Shown: positions 16,296-25,525, counted from the stretch's first letter. The stretch: 43,458 bases of DNA from CAZTDU01 sp050248795 (GCA_050248795.1 JBFWRS010000032.1:1-43458); one strand, 5' to 3'. The notes: generated from the sequence alone by a model not told the origin. A program made the numbers and translations.

Positions 16296-17736
16296 ACCCG
16301 CGCTGCGCAAGCCCACGCTGCTCATCGTCGACGACGACGCGCTGATCACCGAGACGCTGTCGTTCGCCCTCGGCGCCGATTTCGACATCCACGCCTGCGA
16401 ATCGCGGCCGCATGCGATCGAACTGCTGCGCCAGCTTCCCGAAGCGCCGCAACTGGCGCTGATCGACCTCGGCCTGCCGCCGACGCCGCACTCGCCGGAG
16501 CAGGGCTTCCTGCTGATCGCAGACCTGCTCGCGCACGCGCCCGACATCAGGATCTTCGTGCTCTCGGGACAGAACGATGCCGCGAATGCGCGGCACGCGC
16601 GCGCGCTGGGCGCGGTGGAGTTCATCGCCAAGCCCTGCGACCCGGTGATGCTGAAGAGCAGCTTTTCGCGCGCGCTCGTATTCCGCGCCGAGCCGGCGCC
16701 CGAAGAGGACAGCCTGGTCGGCGCGAGTCCGCTGATCCAGAAGCTGAAGAACCAGATCGAGCAGTTCGCCGACTCGCCATTCCCGGTGCTGATCGAGGGC
16801 GAGTCGGGCAGCGGCAAGGAACTGGTCGCGCGCAGCCTGCACCGGGCGTCCGTGCGCGCCGCGATGCCCTACTACGCGCTCAACTGCGCCGCGATCGCGC
16901 CGACGCTGGTCGAGCCGACGCTGTTCGGCTACGCCAAGGGCGCGTTCACCGGCGCGGCGGCCGGCAAGTCGGGCTACTTCGAGGATGCGGGGGAAGGCAC
17001 GCTGTTCCTGGACGAGATCGGCGAGCTGCCGCTGGAACTGCAGGCGAAGCTGCTGCGCGTGCTCGAGAACGGCGAATACCAGCGCGTCGGCGAGACGCAG
17101 GCGCGCCGCTCGCTCGCCCGTGTGGTCGCCGCCACCAATCGCGACCTGCGCCAGGAAGCGCGCGAGGGCAGGTTCCGGGCCGACCTCTATCACCGGCTGT
17201 CGGTGTTCACGCTGAGCATGCCGCCGCTGCGCGAGCTCGGGCAGGACCGGCTGCTGCTGCTCGACCATTTCAGGCGCCGCTACGCGCAGCAGACCGGCAC
17301 GCAGGCTTTCGAACTGGACGAGGCCGCCACCGCGCGCTGGCTCGAGTACCCCTTTCCGGGCAACGTGCGGGAACTGCGCAACATCGTCATCCGGCTCACC
17401 ACCAAGCACGCGGGGCAGCGTCTCTCGGTCGTCGACATCGAGCAGGAGTTCGACCTCGAGTCGCAGCCCGGGGCGCAGGACACGCCGGGGATCGAAGGCG
17501 ATGACCGGGTCGGCCAGGCACTGCGCCACCTGGAGCGCGAGCGCAACGTCAACCTGGACGAGATGCTGAAATCCTGGGAGCAGGCCTACATCGAGGCGGC
17601 GCTGCGCATGACGCGCGGCAACGTCAGCCAGGCGGCGAGGCTGCTCGGCGTGAACCGCACCACCCTCTACAGCCGCATGACATCCTCGGGCGGCGCCGCG
17701 CCCACCGGTGCCGGCGGACAGCCGCGCCTGCTCTAG
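16285..17736 (+). CDS. Sigma-54-dependent response regulator (NtrC/PilR/PrsR type)
   Basis: Three domains are visible in 483 aa. A receiver domain (about 10-130) has the acidic pocket D16-D18, phospho-acceptor D61 in LALIDLGLP and K117. An AAA+ domain follows, with Walker A GESGSGKE (172-179), the sigma-54 contact loop GAFTGA (219-224) and Walker B TLFLDEIGELP. A Fis-type helix-turn-helix (about 432-465) reads GNVSQAARLLGVNRTTLYSR. It should activate RpoN promoters after phosphorylation. The likely partner is the kinase at 30680-32413, and the likely target is the sigma-54 promoter at 34025-34040; both links are inference from position. The start is ATG at 16285, overlapping the ATPase gene by 11 bases. 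Confidence 0.95.
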   Translation: MPAEPALRKPTLLIVDDDALITETLSFALGADFDIHACESRPHAIELLRQLPEAPQLALIDLGLPPTPHSPEQGFLLIADLLAHAPDIRIFVLSGQNDAANARHARALGAVEFIAKPCDPVMLKSSFSRALVFRAEPAPEEDSLVGASPLIQKLKNQIEQFADSPFPVLIEGESGSGKELVARSLHRASVRAAMPYYALNCAAIAPTLVEPTLFGYAKGAFTGAAAGKSGYFEDAGEGTLFLDEIGELPLELQAKLLRVLENGEYQRVGETQARRSLARVVAATNRDLRQEAREGRFRADLYHRLSVFTLSMPPLRELGQDRLLLLDHFRRRYAQQTGTQAFELDEAATARWLEYPFPGNVRELRNIVIRLTTKHAGQRLSVVDIEQEFDLESQPGAQDTPGIEGDDRVGQALRHLERERNVNLDEMLKSWEQAYIEAALRMTRGNVSQAARLLGVNRTTLYSRMTSSGGAAPTGAGGQPRLL

Positions 17737-17738
17737 CC

Positions 17739-19283
17739 ATGTACCTGGAACATTTCGGCCTGCACGAACCGCCGTTCCGCATCACGCCGCACACGGACTT
17801 CTTCTTCGACGGCGCGGATCGCGGCACCACGCTGGATGCGCTGGTCTACGCGGTGCTGCACGACGAGGGCATCGTCAAGGTGAGCGGAGAGGTGGGCAGC
17901 GGCAAGACCATGCTGTGCCGCGTGCTGCTGGAGCGCCTGCCCGACACGGTGGAGACGGTGTACCTGGCGAACCCGTCGCTGACGCGCGACGAACTGCTGC
18001 ACTCGATCGCAGACGAGCTGCAGATCACGCTGTCGACGGACGCCTCGCGCGTGGTGATGCGCGAACTGTTCGAGCACCTGATCCGGCTCTACGCGCAGGG
18101 CCGCCGCGTCGTCATCCTCATAGACGAGGCGCACGCGATGCCGGACGAAACGCTCGAGCAGGTGCGCCTGCTGTCGAACCTGGAATCGAGCCGGCACAAG
18201 CTGCTGCAGATGGTGCTGTTCGGCCAGCCGGAACTGGACGAGGCGCTCGCGAAGCCGTCGATGCGGCAGTTGAAGGACCGCATCACGCACAGCTTCCGCA
18301 TGCGGCCGCTCACCGAAACCGAGGTGTCGACCTACGTGTCGTTCCGCATGCGCGCCGCCGGCTACCGCGGGCCGGACGTGTTTTCGCGGCGCGCGGTGGC
18401 GATGATCGCCGCGGCGTCCAACGGGCTGTCGCGCAGGATCAACATCCTCGCTGACAAGGCGCTGCTGGCCGCGTTCGCCGAAGGCAGGCACGCGGTCGCC
18501 GAGCGGGAAGTGCGCGCCGCGATACGCGATTCGGAGTTCGCCGCGCTGAGCCCGCCGGGGCGCAGGTCGCCGTACCTGATCGGCGCCACGCTGCTGGCCG
18601 CGGGCCTCGCCGTCGGCTTCGTCCTGGAGCGCGCGCTGCTGCCCGAGACCAACGCGCCGGCGATGGCAGTGTCATCGCGCGCCCCTGCCGCGGCGCCCGC
18701 GCCGACACCAGCGGCGGTACCCGCGACTGCGCCCGAACCGCCGCCTGCACCACCTGCGCCGCCAGCGGCTGCCGCTCCCGCACCCACCCCCAGCGCGCCC
18801 CCTGCTGCGGCAGAGGCGCCCAAGGTCGAGCCGGTGGCGGAGGCTGCCACGACCGCACCGGCGGCTGAGGCGCCGCCCGCCGCGCCGCCGCCCGCTGCGC
18901 CGCCGGAACTCTCCCCGGCGCAACGGCGCCATATGGCGGCCTACCCGGCTGCGCAGAAACTGCTGCGCGGGCGCGTTGCCGCAGCCCGCAAGCTGCTGGA
19001 GACCGAAGCCGACGCGAACTATTCGATCGAGCTGTTCACCACCGACAACTGGGATCCGGCGCGCATGGAGCGCTTCCTCATCCGTGCCCGCGACCTGGTA
19101 CCGCTGGATGAGGTGTACGTGGTGCCGATGCGCGGCCCGCGCACCTATCGAATCCGCGTCGTATATGGCGCATACTCAACAAAAGAGGCGGCGGCCGAGG
19201 CGCGGGATCGCCTGCCGCCGAAGTACCAGAAGGCATTTCAGATGGAATTACGCTCGTTTTCCGATTTGAGAGCCGACTTGTAG
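17739..19283 (+). CDS. mshM: MshM/ExeA-like AAA ATPase with C-terminal SPOR-like domain
   Basis: The N-terminal ATPase (1-265) starts MYLEHFGLHEPPFRITPHTDFFF, typical of ExeA/MshM, with Walker A GEVGSGKT (50-57) and Walker B VVILIDEAH (124-132). One membrane span (about 279-297) is followed by a Pro/Ala-rich linker (about 305-400). The last about 88 residues (427-514) look like a SPOR domain: NYSIELFTT...VYVVPMRG...YRIRVVYGAYSTKEAAAEA. ExeA proteins bind peptidoglycan through a different C-terminal domain and help the secretin cross the wall; a SPOR module could do the same job here (inference). It starts 2 bases after the response-regulator stop and lies upstream of the secretin. Confidence 0.85.
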   Translation: MYLEHFGLHEPPFRITPHTDFFFDGADRGTTLDALVYAVLHDEGIVKVSGEVGSGKTMLCRVLLERLPDTVETVYLANPSLTRDELLHSIADELQITLSTDASRVVMRELFEHLIRLYAQGRRVVILIDEAHAMPDETLEQVRLLSNLESSRHKLLQMVLFGQPELDEALAKPSMRQLKDRITHSFRMRPLTETEVSTYVSFRMRAAGYRGPDVFSRRAVAMIAAASNGLSRRINILADKALLAAFAEGRHAVAEREVRAAIRDSEFAALSPPGRRSPYLIGATLLAAGLAVGFVLERALLPETNAPAMAVSSRAPAAAPAPTPAAVPATAPEPPPAPPAPPAAAAPAPTPSAPPAAAEAPKVEPVAEAATTAPAAEAPPAAPPPAAPPELSPAQRRHMAAYPAAQKLLRGRVAAARKLLETEADANYSIELFTTDNWDPARMERFLIRARDLVPLDEVYVVPMRGPRTYRIRVVYGAYSTKEAAAEARDRLPPKYQKAFQMELRSFSDLRADL

Positions 19284-19336
19284 ATTAAAAGCCTTGCCAC
19301 ACAATAAGTTAGATCCCGTTGCTCATGTGCATTCCA

Positions 19337-19345
19337 TGATATGCT
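19337..19345 (+). promoter_or_regulatory. Candidate extended -10 promoter for the secretin gene
   Basis: TGATATGCT matches the extended -10 form TGnTATnnT, 20 bases ahead of the preferred ATG at 19365. The nearest -35-like hexamer, TTGCTC (19319-19324), is 15 bases upstream. The surrounding 81-base gap is distinctly AT-richer than its neighbours. Confidence 0.35.
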
Positions 19346-19364
19346 GGTTTTAGTGACCGACCGC

Positions 19365-21158
19365 ATGCAACGAAAATCCATCATTTCGTCACGGGTTCTC
19401 GTGCCGGCGCTCGCGCTTCTGCTCACGGCCTGCGCGCAAGCGCCGTTGAAGCCATCGGACACGCACCTGCGGACCGAGAATGTGCCGCAGGACTCGGGAA
19501 GCATCCCACCGCCGGTGCAGATGGTCCCGGTACTGCCGAGGCCCTCGCCTGCAGTCAAGCCGGAAACCTACAGCGTCGTGGTCAGCAACGTACGCGTGCA
19601 GGACCTGCTGTTCGCGCTTGCACGCGACGCCAAGGTCAACATCGACATCCATCCGGGCGTGGAGGGCTTCGTCACACTGAACGCAATCGACCAGACGTTG
19701 CCGCAACTGCTATCGCGCCTGTCGCGGCAGGTCGATATGCGCTACGAGCTCGACGGCCAGAACCTTCTGGTCATGCGAGATACGCCGTTTCTGCGCGCTT
19801 ACCAAGTGGACTATCTGAGCGCCAACCGGACCTCAACGATGAAGTCGACGGCATCGACTCAGTTCGGCTCCGGATCTAGTGCCGGCGGTTCCGGTGGTGG
19901 ATCGGGTGGATCGACCGGTGGCACGGCGTCGATAGAGGTAGCCGCAGAAAACAAGCTGTGGGATTCCCTGGTTCAGAACGTCAAGGACATCCTGCGGGAG
20001 ACCGACAAGGTCGTTCCGAAAACGCCGGCGGCCACACCTCAACAACAACCGGCCGCGCCACAGCCCCAAGGGACCGGTGCCCAAGCCGGCACCACCCAGG
20101 CAGCGCCGGCCGCAGCACCAACGCCGCCGGCCACCGAGTTCATCGAACTCGCCTCGGTAATCGGGAATCGTGAGAGTGGTGCACTGTTTGTCAGAGCCAC
20201 ATCCCGGCAGCATGAGAAAGTTCGTGAGTTCCTCGACCTGGTCATGGCGAGTGTCAAGCGTCAGGTCCTGATCGAAGCGACCATCGCTGAAGTTCAGCTG
20301 AACAATGAATACCAGCGCGGCATAGCGTGGGACCGGGTTGCGGGCGGCGGGCGATTCACGCTGCTCCAACCCCTGATAAACATCAACCCTCTTGAAGCGA
20401 GGAACTCCGATCCGTTCCTGATTAATTTTAGAACGAACAACAGAAATTTCGGCGCTACCTTGCAATTGCTGGAAGAGTTCGGAGATGTAAGAGTCGTATC
20501 GAGTCCGAAGCTGAGTGTGCTTAACAATCAACCGGCGATCCTGCGGGTCACTCGAGACATCATCTACTTCACGATGATCCCTGCTTCAACGGGCACTACG
20601 ACGATTTCGGCGGTTGGCGACAATACACAATTGCCACCGCCTGCATTTACGACGACCCCGGTGGTTGCGGCGGAGGGATTCCTGATGACGGTACTGCCGC
20701 AGATTAGTGACGCCGACACGATCATGCTCAGCGTCCGCCCAACGATTCGACGTCGAGTTGGCGAGGTCCAGGATCCCAATCCAGCGCTACGCGGCCAGGA
20801 CAATCAGAATCCGATCCCCGTCTTCGAGACGCGCGAGTTTGACTCGATTTTGCGCCTGCAGAGTGGCGATGTTGGTGTACTTGCGGGCTTGATGCAGGAC
20901 CAGGCGGAGGGCAGGGACGCGGGAATTCCCGGCGTACGTAGCATTCCGGGCATCGGCGATCTGCTTGCGCAGAAATCGCAGCTGTCGCGCAAGACCGAAC
21001 TGGTGATCTTTCTTCGCGCCACCGTGCTTCGCGACCCAAGTCTGAGCGGAGACTTCGGGCACCTGCGCGGACTGCTGCCATCCCAGGATTTTTTCAGCAA
21101 GCCCAATCCGGGAAGGATCGCACCGCCTCTGGGCCCAAGCGGCGAGCCGCTGAGGTGA
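19365..21158 (+). CDS. mshL: Pilus/type II secretin lipoprotein, MshL-like
   Basis: This is the outer-membrane secretin through which the pilus or substrate exits. It has a lipoprotein signal with lipobox LLTAC (Cys23), and an N-terminal secretin/STN-type domain (about 66-140). A Gly/Ser linker (167-187) and a Gln/Ala/Pro-rich insert (219-257) follow, then an N1-like domain and the secretin core (about 300-555). The core ends with the family signature IPGIGDLLAQKSQLSRKTELVIFLRATVL. The preferred start is Met at 19365 (597 aa); an ATG at 19341 would put eight extra residues before the signal peptide. The gene is visibly less GC-rich than its neighbours, especially 20400-20700. The assignment to MshL rather than PilQ or GspD rests on size, lipobox and gene order. 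Confidence 0.92.
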   Translation: MQRKSIISSRVLVPALALLLTACAQAPLKPSDTHLRTENVPQDSGSIPPPVQMVPVLPRPSPAVKPETYSVVVSNVRVQDLLFALARDAKVNIDIHPGVEGFVTLNAIDQTLPQLLSRLSRQVDMRYELDGQNLLVMRDTPFLRAYQVDYLSANRTSTMKSTASTQFGSGSSAGGSGGGSGGSTGGTASIEVAAENKLWDSLVQNVKDILRETDKVVPKTPAATPQQQPAAPQPQGTGAQAGTTQAAPAAAPTPPATEFIELASVIGNRESGALFVRATSRQHEKVREFLDLVMASVKRQVLIEATIAEVQLNNEYQRGIAWDRVAGGGRFTLLQPLININPLEARNSDPFLINFRTNNRNFGATLQLLEEFGDVRVVSSPKLSVLNNQPAILRVTRDIIYFTMIPASTGTTTISAVGDNTQLPPPAFTTTPVVAAEGFLMTVLPQISDADTIMLSVRPTIRRRVGEVQDPNPALRGQDNQNPIPVFETREFDSILRLQSGDVGVLAGLMQDQAEGRDAGIPGVRSIPGIGDLLAQKSQLSRKTELVIFLRATVLRDPSLSGDFGHLRGLLPSQDFFSKPNPGRIAPPLGPSGEPLR

Positions 21159-21159
21159 C

Positions 21160-22518
21160 ATGAGCCTGCTGCTCGAAGCGCTGAAGAAGGCCGAGAAGGC
21201 CAAGGAAGAGGCGCAGCGCCAGGCCGGCGGTGCGGCTCCGAGCGGCGGCGGCCTGGAGATGGAGCCGGTCGAACCGGCGCGGCACGTCACCACGCGCGAC
21301 GAACTGCCGGACATCGCGCAGCCGATGGAAATCAGCAGCGACGACATCCGCTCCGCGCCACCGCCGGCGCGCGAGGCGCCGCCGCCCGAGCGCAGGCCGC
21401 CGCCGGAACCGGAAGAACGCCCGCGTCCGGCACGCGCGGCTGCAGCGCAGCCGCAGGCACAACCGGCCGAACGCGCCGCGGCGAAGAAGGTGTTCGAGGC
21501 CAAGTTCAAGGAGCCGAACCCCAAGCTGCCCTTCTACATCACGATGGGGATCCTGATCGCTTGCGCCATCGGCACGGCGATCTACTTCTATCTGGAGCTG
21601 CGCCCGCCGCCGCCGCTGGTGAATCCGAATCCGCCCAAGACCGGCGCCGAGCAGCCGGTCGCGGTGCCGGACGCAAAGCCCGCCGCCCAGGCACCACAGG
21701 CGGCGACGACCGCAGCGGAGATTCCGGGGCTGCCCGACGCGAAGCCCGCGCAGCCTGCCGCGCCGACCGCTGCCGCGACGCCCGCGCCAGCACCGAGTGC
21801 GCCCCCCACGCCAGCACCCGCCGCCGCGGCCCCGGCAAAACCGGCCGCCAGCCCGCGCGCCGCCGCAGCGCCGCGGGAAAGCCGACCGGCACCGGCGACG
21901 CCGCCGCGGCAGCCACGCGCGCCGGTCGCGGTGCGCCGCGCCGCGCCCGCGATCGATCCGCAGGTGAGCGCTGCGTACGAGGCCTACAACGCCGGCAACC
22001 TCGCTGCGGCCAGAAGCGGCTACGAGCGCGCGCTCGCCGCCGACCCGACGAACCGCGACGCGCTGCTCGGCCTCGCCGCGGTCGAGATGCGCTCGCAGAA
22101 CTTCAGCGCCGCCGACGCGCTCTACCAGAAGCTGCTGCGCGCCGACCCGCGCGATGCGCACGCGCAGGCGGGCATGCTCGCGCTGCGCAGCCAGAGCGTC
22201 GACCCGGTCGCAGGGGAAAGCCGCGTGAAGTCGCTGCTCGCGAACGACCCGGAATCGGGCGTGCTGCATTTCACGCTCGCGAACCAGTATGCGCAGCAGG
22301 GCCGCTGGGCCGAGGCGCAGCAGTCCTACTTCAAGGCGCATGCATCCGAGCCCGACAACCCGGATTTCGCCTACAACCTCGCCGTGAGCCTCGATCGGCT
22401 GCGCCAGCGCAAGCTCGCCGCGGACTACTACCGTCGCGCGCTCGACCTGGCGGCACGGCGCAGCGCCGCATTCGATCCCGCTGCCGCCCGCACGAGGCTG
22501 CAAGAGCTTTCCAGATAA
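21160..22518 (+). CDS. mshN: Membrane-anchored TPR protein, MshN-like
   Basis: It starts MSLLLEALKKAEKAKEEAQRQAG, a short Lys/Glu-rich helix commonly seen in this gene of beta- and gammaproteobacterial MSHA-like clusters. A Pro-rich cytoplasmic stretch (about 60-110), one membrane span (124-146) and a long Pro/Ala linker (about 147-265) follow. The C-terminal region (about 268-440) contains TPR-like repeats, for example AYEAYNAGNLAAARSGYERALAADP and LHFTLANQYAQQGRWAEAQQSYFKAHASEP (read as separate blocks). It probably scaffolds the assembly complex from the periplasm. It starts one base after the secretin stop; 452 aa. Confidence 0.85.
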   Translation: MSLLLEALKKAEKAKEEAQRQAGGAAPSGGGLEMEPVEPARHVTTRDELPDIAQPMEISSDDIRSAPPPAREAPPPERRPPPEPEERPRPARAAAAQPQAQPAERAAAKKVFEAKFKEPNPKLPFYITMGILIACAIGTAIYFYLELRPPPPLVNPNPPKTGAEQPVAVPDAKPAAQAPQAATTAAEIPGLPDAKPAQPAAPTAAATPAPAPSAPPTPAPAAAAPAKPAASPRAAAAPRESRPAPATPPRQPRAPVAVRRAAPAIDPQVSAAYEAYNAGNLAAARSGYERALAADPTNRDALLGLAAVEMRSQNFSAADALYQKLLRADPRDAHAQAGMLALRSQSVDPVAGESRVKSLLANDPESGVLHFTLANQYAQQGRWAEAQQSYFKAHASEPDNPDFAYNLAVSLDRLRQRKLAADYYRRALDLAARRSAAFDPAAARTRLQELSR

Positions 22519-22567
22519 CAGATCCTTGCGTGCCCGGCGACGGTCGTCCGGGTATCATGGATGCTGC

Positions 22568-24277
22568 ATGAATTCGCCCACCAATCCGCAGGCCAAGCGC
22601 CACATCGGGCAGATCCTCATCGACCAGGGGATCCTCACCGAAGACCAGTTGCGCATCGCCCTGCTCGAGCAGATGAAGTCGCACCTGCCGGTGGGCAGGC
22701 TGCTGGTGCAGCTCGGCTTCGTGTCGGAAGCGACGCTGCGCGACGCGCTGTCGGAGAAGCTCGGGCTGCAGTCGGTCGACCTCGCGCACATCATCGTCGA
22801 CCCCGCGGCGCTGAAAATGCTCCCGCGGGACCTTGCGCGGCGCTTCCGCATGTTCCCGGTGGCGCTGGACCGCGCCGCACGCAAGTTCATCATCGCGCTC
22901 GCGGACACCAACGACATCGTCGCCATCGACCAGCTGCGCACGCAACTGAAGGGCGACCTTGAGGTCGAGCTGCGCCTTGCCGGCGACTCGGAGATCGAGC
23001 GCGCGATCGAGCACTACTACGGCCACGAGTTCTCGATCGACGGCATCCTGCGCGAGATCGAGACCGGCGAAGTCGACTACGCGTCGATCGCGGACGACGA
23101 CGAGTACTCGCAGCCGGTGGTGCGCCTGATATCGGCGCTGCTCGCCGACGCAGTGGATCGCGGCGCATCGGACATCCACTTCGAACCCGAGCAGAACTTC
23201 CTGCGCATCCGCTACCGCGTGGACGGCGTGCTGCGCCAGATCCGCAGCCTGCACAAGACCTACTGGCCGGCGATGGCGGTGCGCCTGAAGGTGATGTCGA
23301 AGATGAACATCGCAGAGACCCGCGCGCCGCAGGACGGGCGCATCTCGGCGACGATGTCCGGCCGGGTGGTGGACTTCCGCGTCGCCTCGCTGCCCACGGC
23401 GCACGGCGAGAACGTCGTGCTGCGTATCCTGGACCGGCAGAAGGGCATCGTGCCGCTGGACAAGCTCGGGCTGGAGGAATCGCAGCTCGAACTGCTCAGG
23501 CGCATGATCGCGCGCCCCGAAGGCATCATCCTCGTCACCGGCCCGACCGGCAGCGGCAAGACGACGACGCTGTACTCGATCCTCAACCACATCAACTCCG
23601 ACGGGGTCAACATCATGACCCTGGAGGACCCGGTGGAATACCCGATGACGCTGATCCGGCAGACGTCGGTGGCGGAATCGGCGAAGCTGGATTTCGCCAA
23701 CGGCATCCGCGCGCTGATGCGCCAGGACCCGGACGTCATCCTGGTCGGCGAGATCCGCGACGAGGACACCGCGGAGATGGCGTTCCGCGCGGCGATGACC
23801 GGCCACCAGGTTTATTCGACGCTGCACACCAATTCCGCGGTCGGCGCGTTCCCGCGCCTGCTCGACATCGGCATCGTGCCGGACATCATGTCGGGAAACA
23901 TCATCGGCGTGGTGGCGCAGCGACTGGTGCGGAAACTCTGCCGCACCTGCCGCCAGGCTTACGACCCGGAGGTGCGCGAGCGCCGCCTGCTCGGGCTCAC
24001 GCCCACCGAACCGGCGACGCTGTATCGCGCGGTCGGCTGCGACCAGTGCGACTACCAGGGCTACCGCGGCCGCATGTCGATACTCGAGATCCTCAAGATC
24101 GACCCGGCGCTGGACGAACTCATCGCCCGCCGCGCCACCGCGCGCGAGATCCTCACCGCGGCGCTGGCGCAGGGCTTTCGCACGCTCGCCGACGACGGCA
24201 TACGCCTGGTGCGCGCCGGCGCCACCAGCCTGGACGAGTTGATGCGCGTCATCGACCTCACCGACCGCATGGCCTGA
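22568..24277 (+). CDS. mshE: Pilus assembly ATPase, MshE/GspE/PilB family
   Basis: This cytoplasmic hexameric ATPase drives pilin polymerisation (569 aa). The N-terminal MshEN-type domain has two 24-residue motif copies (12-35 and 41-64). The core has Walker A GPTGSGKTTT (325-334), the Asp box IMTLEDPVEYP, Walker B DPDVILVGEIRDEDTAE and the His box TGHQVYSTLHTNSA. A four-cysteine zinc module, CRTC (458-461) and CDQC (491-494), is present. ATG at 22568 (MNSPTNPQAKRHIGQILI) is chosen because further upstream there is no family sequence; the 49-base gap contains TATCAT (22553) but no convincing -35. No PilT-like retraction ATPase is in the window. Confidence 0.95.
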   Translation: MNSPTNPQAKRHIGQILIDQGILTEDQLRIALLEQMKSHLPVGRLLVQLGFVSEATLRDALSEKLGLQSVDLAHIIVDPAALKMLPRDLARRFRMFPVALDRAARKFIIALADTNDIVAIDQLRTQLKGDLEVELRLAGDSEIERAIEHYYGHEFSIDGILREIETGEVDYASIADDDEYSQPVVRLISALLADAVDRGASDIHFEPEQNFLRIRYRVDGVLRQIRSLHKTYWPAMAVRLKVMSKMNIAETRAPQDGRISATMSGRVVDFRVASLPTAHGENVVLRILDRQKGIVPLDKLGLEESQLELLRRMIARPEGIILVTGPTGSGKTTTLYSILNHINSDGVNIMTLEDPVEYPMTLIRQTSVAESAKLDFANGIRALMRQDPDVILVGEIRDEDTAEMAFRAAMTGHQVYSTLHTNSAVGAFPRLLDIGIVPDIMSGNIIGVVAQRLVRKLCRTCRQAYDPEVRERRLLGLTPTEPATLYRAVGCDQCDYQGYRGRMSILEILKIDPALDELIARRATAREILTAALAQGFRTLADDGIRLVRAGATSLDELMRVIDLTDRMA

Positions 24278-24306
24278 CGGCCGGCCTGCCGCGAGGAACG
24301 CGCGCG

Positions 24307-25512
24307 ATGCCGCTGTACACCTACAAGGCCATCGACAGCTTCGGCAAGTCGGTGCTCGGCCGCGTCGACGCGATCAACCTGTTCGACCTCGAGCAGCGCC
24401 TGGCGCGCATGGGGCTGGACCTCGTCACGGGCGCGCCCTCGTCGACCAAGAGCCGCCTGATCGCCGGCTCGACCATCAAGCGCGAGGACCTGATCAACTT
24501 CTGCTTTCACCTGGAGCAGCTCGCGAGCGCCGGCGTCCCGGTCGTCGAAGGCCTGGTGGACCTGCGCGACAGCGTCGAGAACGTGCGTTTTCGCGAAGTG
24601 GTGGCCGGGGTGCTCGAATCGATCGAGGGCGGCCGCGGGCTGTCGCAGGCGCTCGGCGAATACCCGGAGGTGTTCAGCAAGGTATTCGTCAGCCTGGTGC
24701 GCTCGGGCGAGCAGACCGGGCGCCTGCCCGAGGTACTCAAGAGCCTCACCGAAACGCTGAAATGGGAGGACGAACTCGCCGCGCAGACGAAGAAGCTGCT
24801 GCTCTACCCGGCGTTCGTCGGCGGCATGGTGATGCTGGTGGTGTTCTTCCTGATGATCTACCTCGTGCCGCAGATGACCGGATTCATCCGCAACATGGGG
24901 CAGGACGTGCCGCTGCAGACGCGGATACTGATCGTCGTGTCGGCGTTCTTCGTCGACTGGTGGTGGGCGCTGATCGCGGCGCCGTTCGCCGCCTGGTTCG
25001 GCCTGAAGGCGGCGATACGCTCCAGCCCGGGGTTCGCCTACGCCTTCGACAGCTGGAAGCTGCGTGCGTGGCTGATCGGCCCGATCCTCCGCAAGATCAT
25101 CCTGTCGCGCTTCGCGCAGAGCTTCGCGATGATGTACGGCTCGGGCATCACGGTGCTGGATGCGATCCGCGCCTCCGAGGAGATCGTCGGCAACCGGCCG
25201 CTGGAGAACGCGCTGAAGAACGTCGGGCAGCAGATCGCCGAGGGCAAGAACATGACGCAGGCATTCCAGGACATCGGGCTCTTTCCGCCGCTGGTGATCC
25301 GCATGCTGCGCATCGGCGAGAACACCGGCGCGCTGGACCGCTCGCTCCTGAACATCGCGTACTTCTACAACCGCGAGGTGCGCGAGGCGATCGGCAGGCT
25401 GCAGGCGATGATCGAGCCGGCGATGACCGTGGTGCTGGGCGCGATACTCGGCTGGGTGATGCTGTCCGTGCTCGGGCCGGTGTACGACTCCATATCGAAG
25501 ATGAAGTTCTGA
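24307..25512 (+). CDS. mshG: Pilus assembly inner-membrane platform protein, MshG/GspF/PilC family
   Basis: This is the polytopic platform protein that couples the ATPase to pilin insertion. The 401 residues contain two GspF domains (about 61-190 and 264-390) with spans near 165-188, 216-236 and 370-392. Motifs include FCFHLEQLASAGVPVVEGL, LVRSGEQTGRLPEVL and the repeated equivalents FAQSFAMMYGSGITVLDAI and MLRIGENTGALDRSL. ATG at 24307 is preceded by GAGGAA at good spacing. The gene ends inside a 13-base tandem repeat. Confidence 0.96.
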   Translation: MPLYTYKAIDSFGKSVLGRVDAINLFDLEQRLARMGLDLVTGAPSSTKSRLIAGSTIKREDLINFCFHLEQLASAGVPVVEGLVDLRDSVENVRFREVVAGVLESIEGGRGLSQALGEYPEVFSKVFVSLVRSGEQTGRLPEVLKSLTETLKWEDELAAQTKKLLLYPAFVGGMVMLVVFFLMIYLVPQMTGFIRNMGQDVPLQTRILIVVSAFFVDWWWALIAAPFAAWFGLKAAIRSSPGFAYAFDSWKLRAWLIGPILRKIILSRFAQSFAMMYGSGITVLDAIRASEEIVGNRPLENALKNVGQQIAEGKNMTQAFQDIGLFPPLVIRMLRIGENTGALDRSLLNIAYFYNREVREAIGRLQAMIEPAMTVVLGAILGWVMLSVLGPVYDSISKMKF

Positions 25513-25525
25513 GATGAAGCTCTGA
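25500..25525 (+). repeat. 13-base tandem duplication at the end of mshG
   Basis: GATGAAGTTCTGA (25500-25512) is followed directly by GATGAAGCTCTGA (25513-25525), one mismatch apart. The first copy is the mshG stop region. The second recreates a minimal frame, ATG-AAG-CTC-TGA, one base before the next start codon at 25527. It looks like a slippage duplication that lengthened the intergenic gap. Confidence 0.85.

Noticed and set aside
18670..18930. DNA repeat in the mshM linker region
   Set aside because: The low-complexity GCG/CCG-rich sequence encodes a Pro/Ala linker; no regular repeat unit is present.
22331..23827. 500-codon antisense frame over mshN/mshE
   Set aside because: It is the complement of a well-conserved ATPase with no motif of its own; a GC-driven artefact. 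Similar frames at 25365-27008, 15471-16817 and 31779-33191 were rejected for the same reason.
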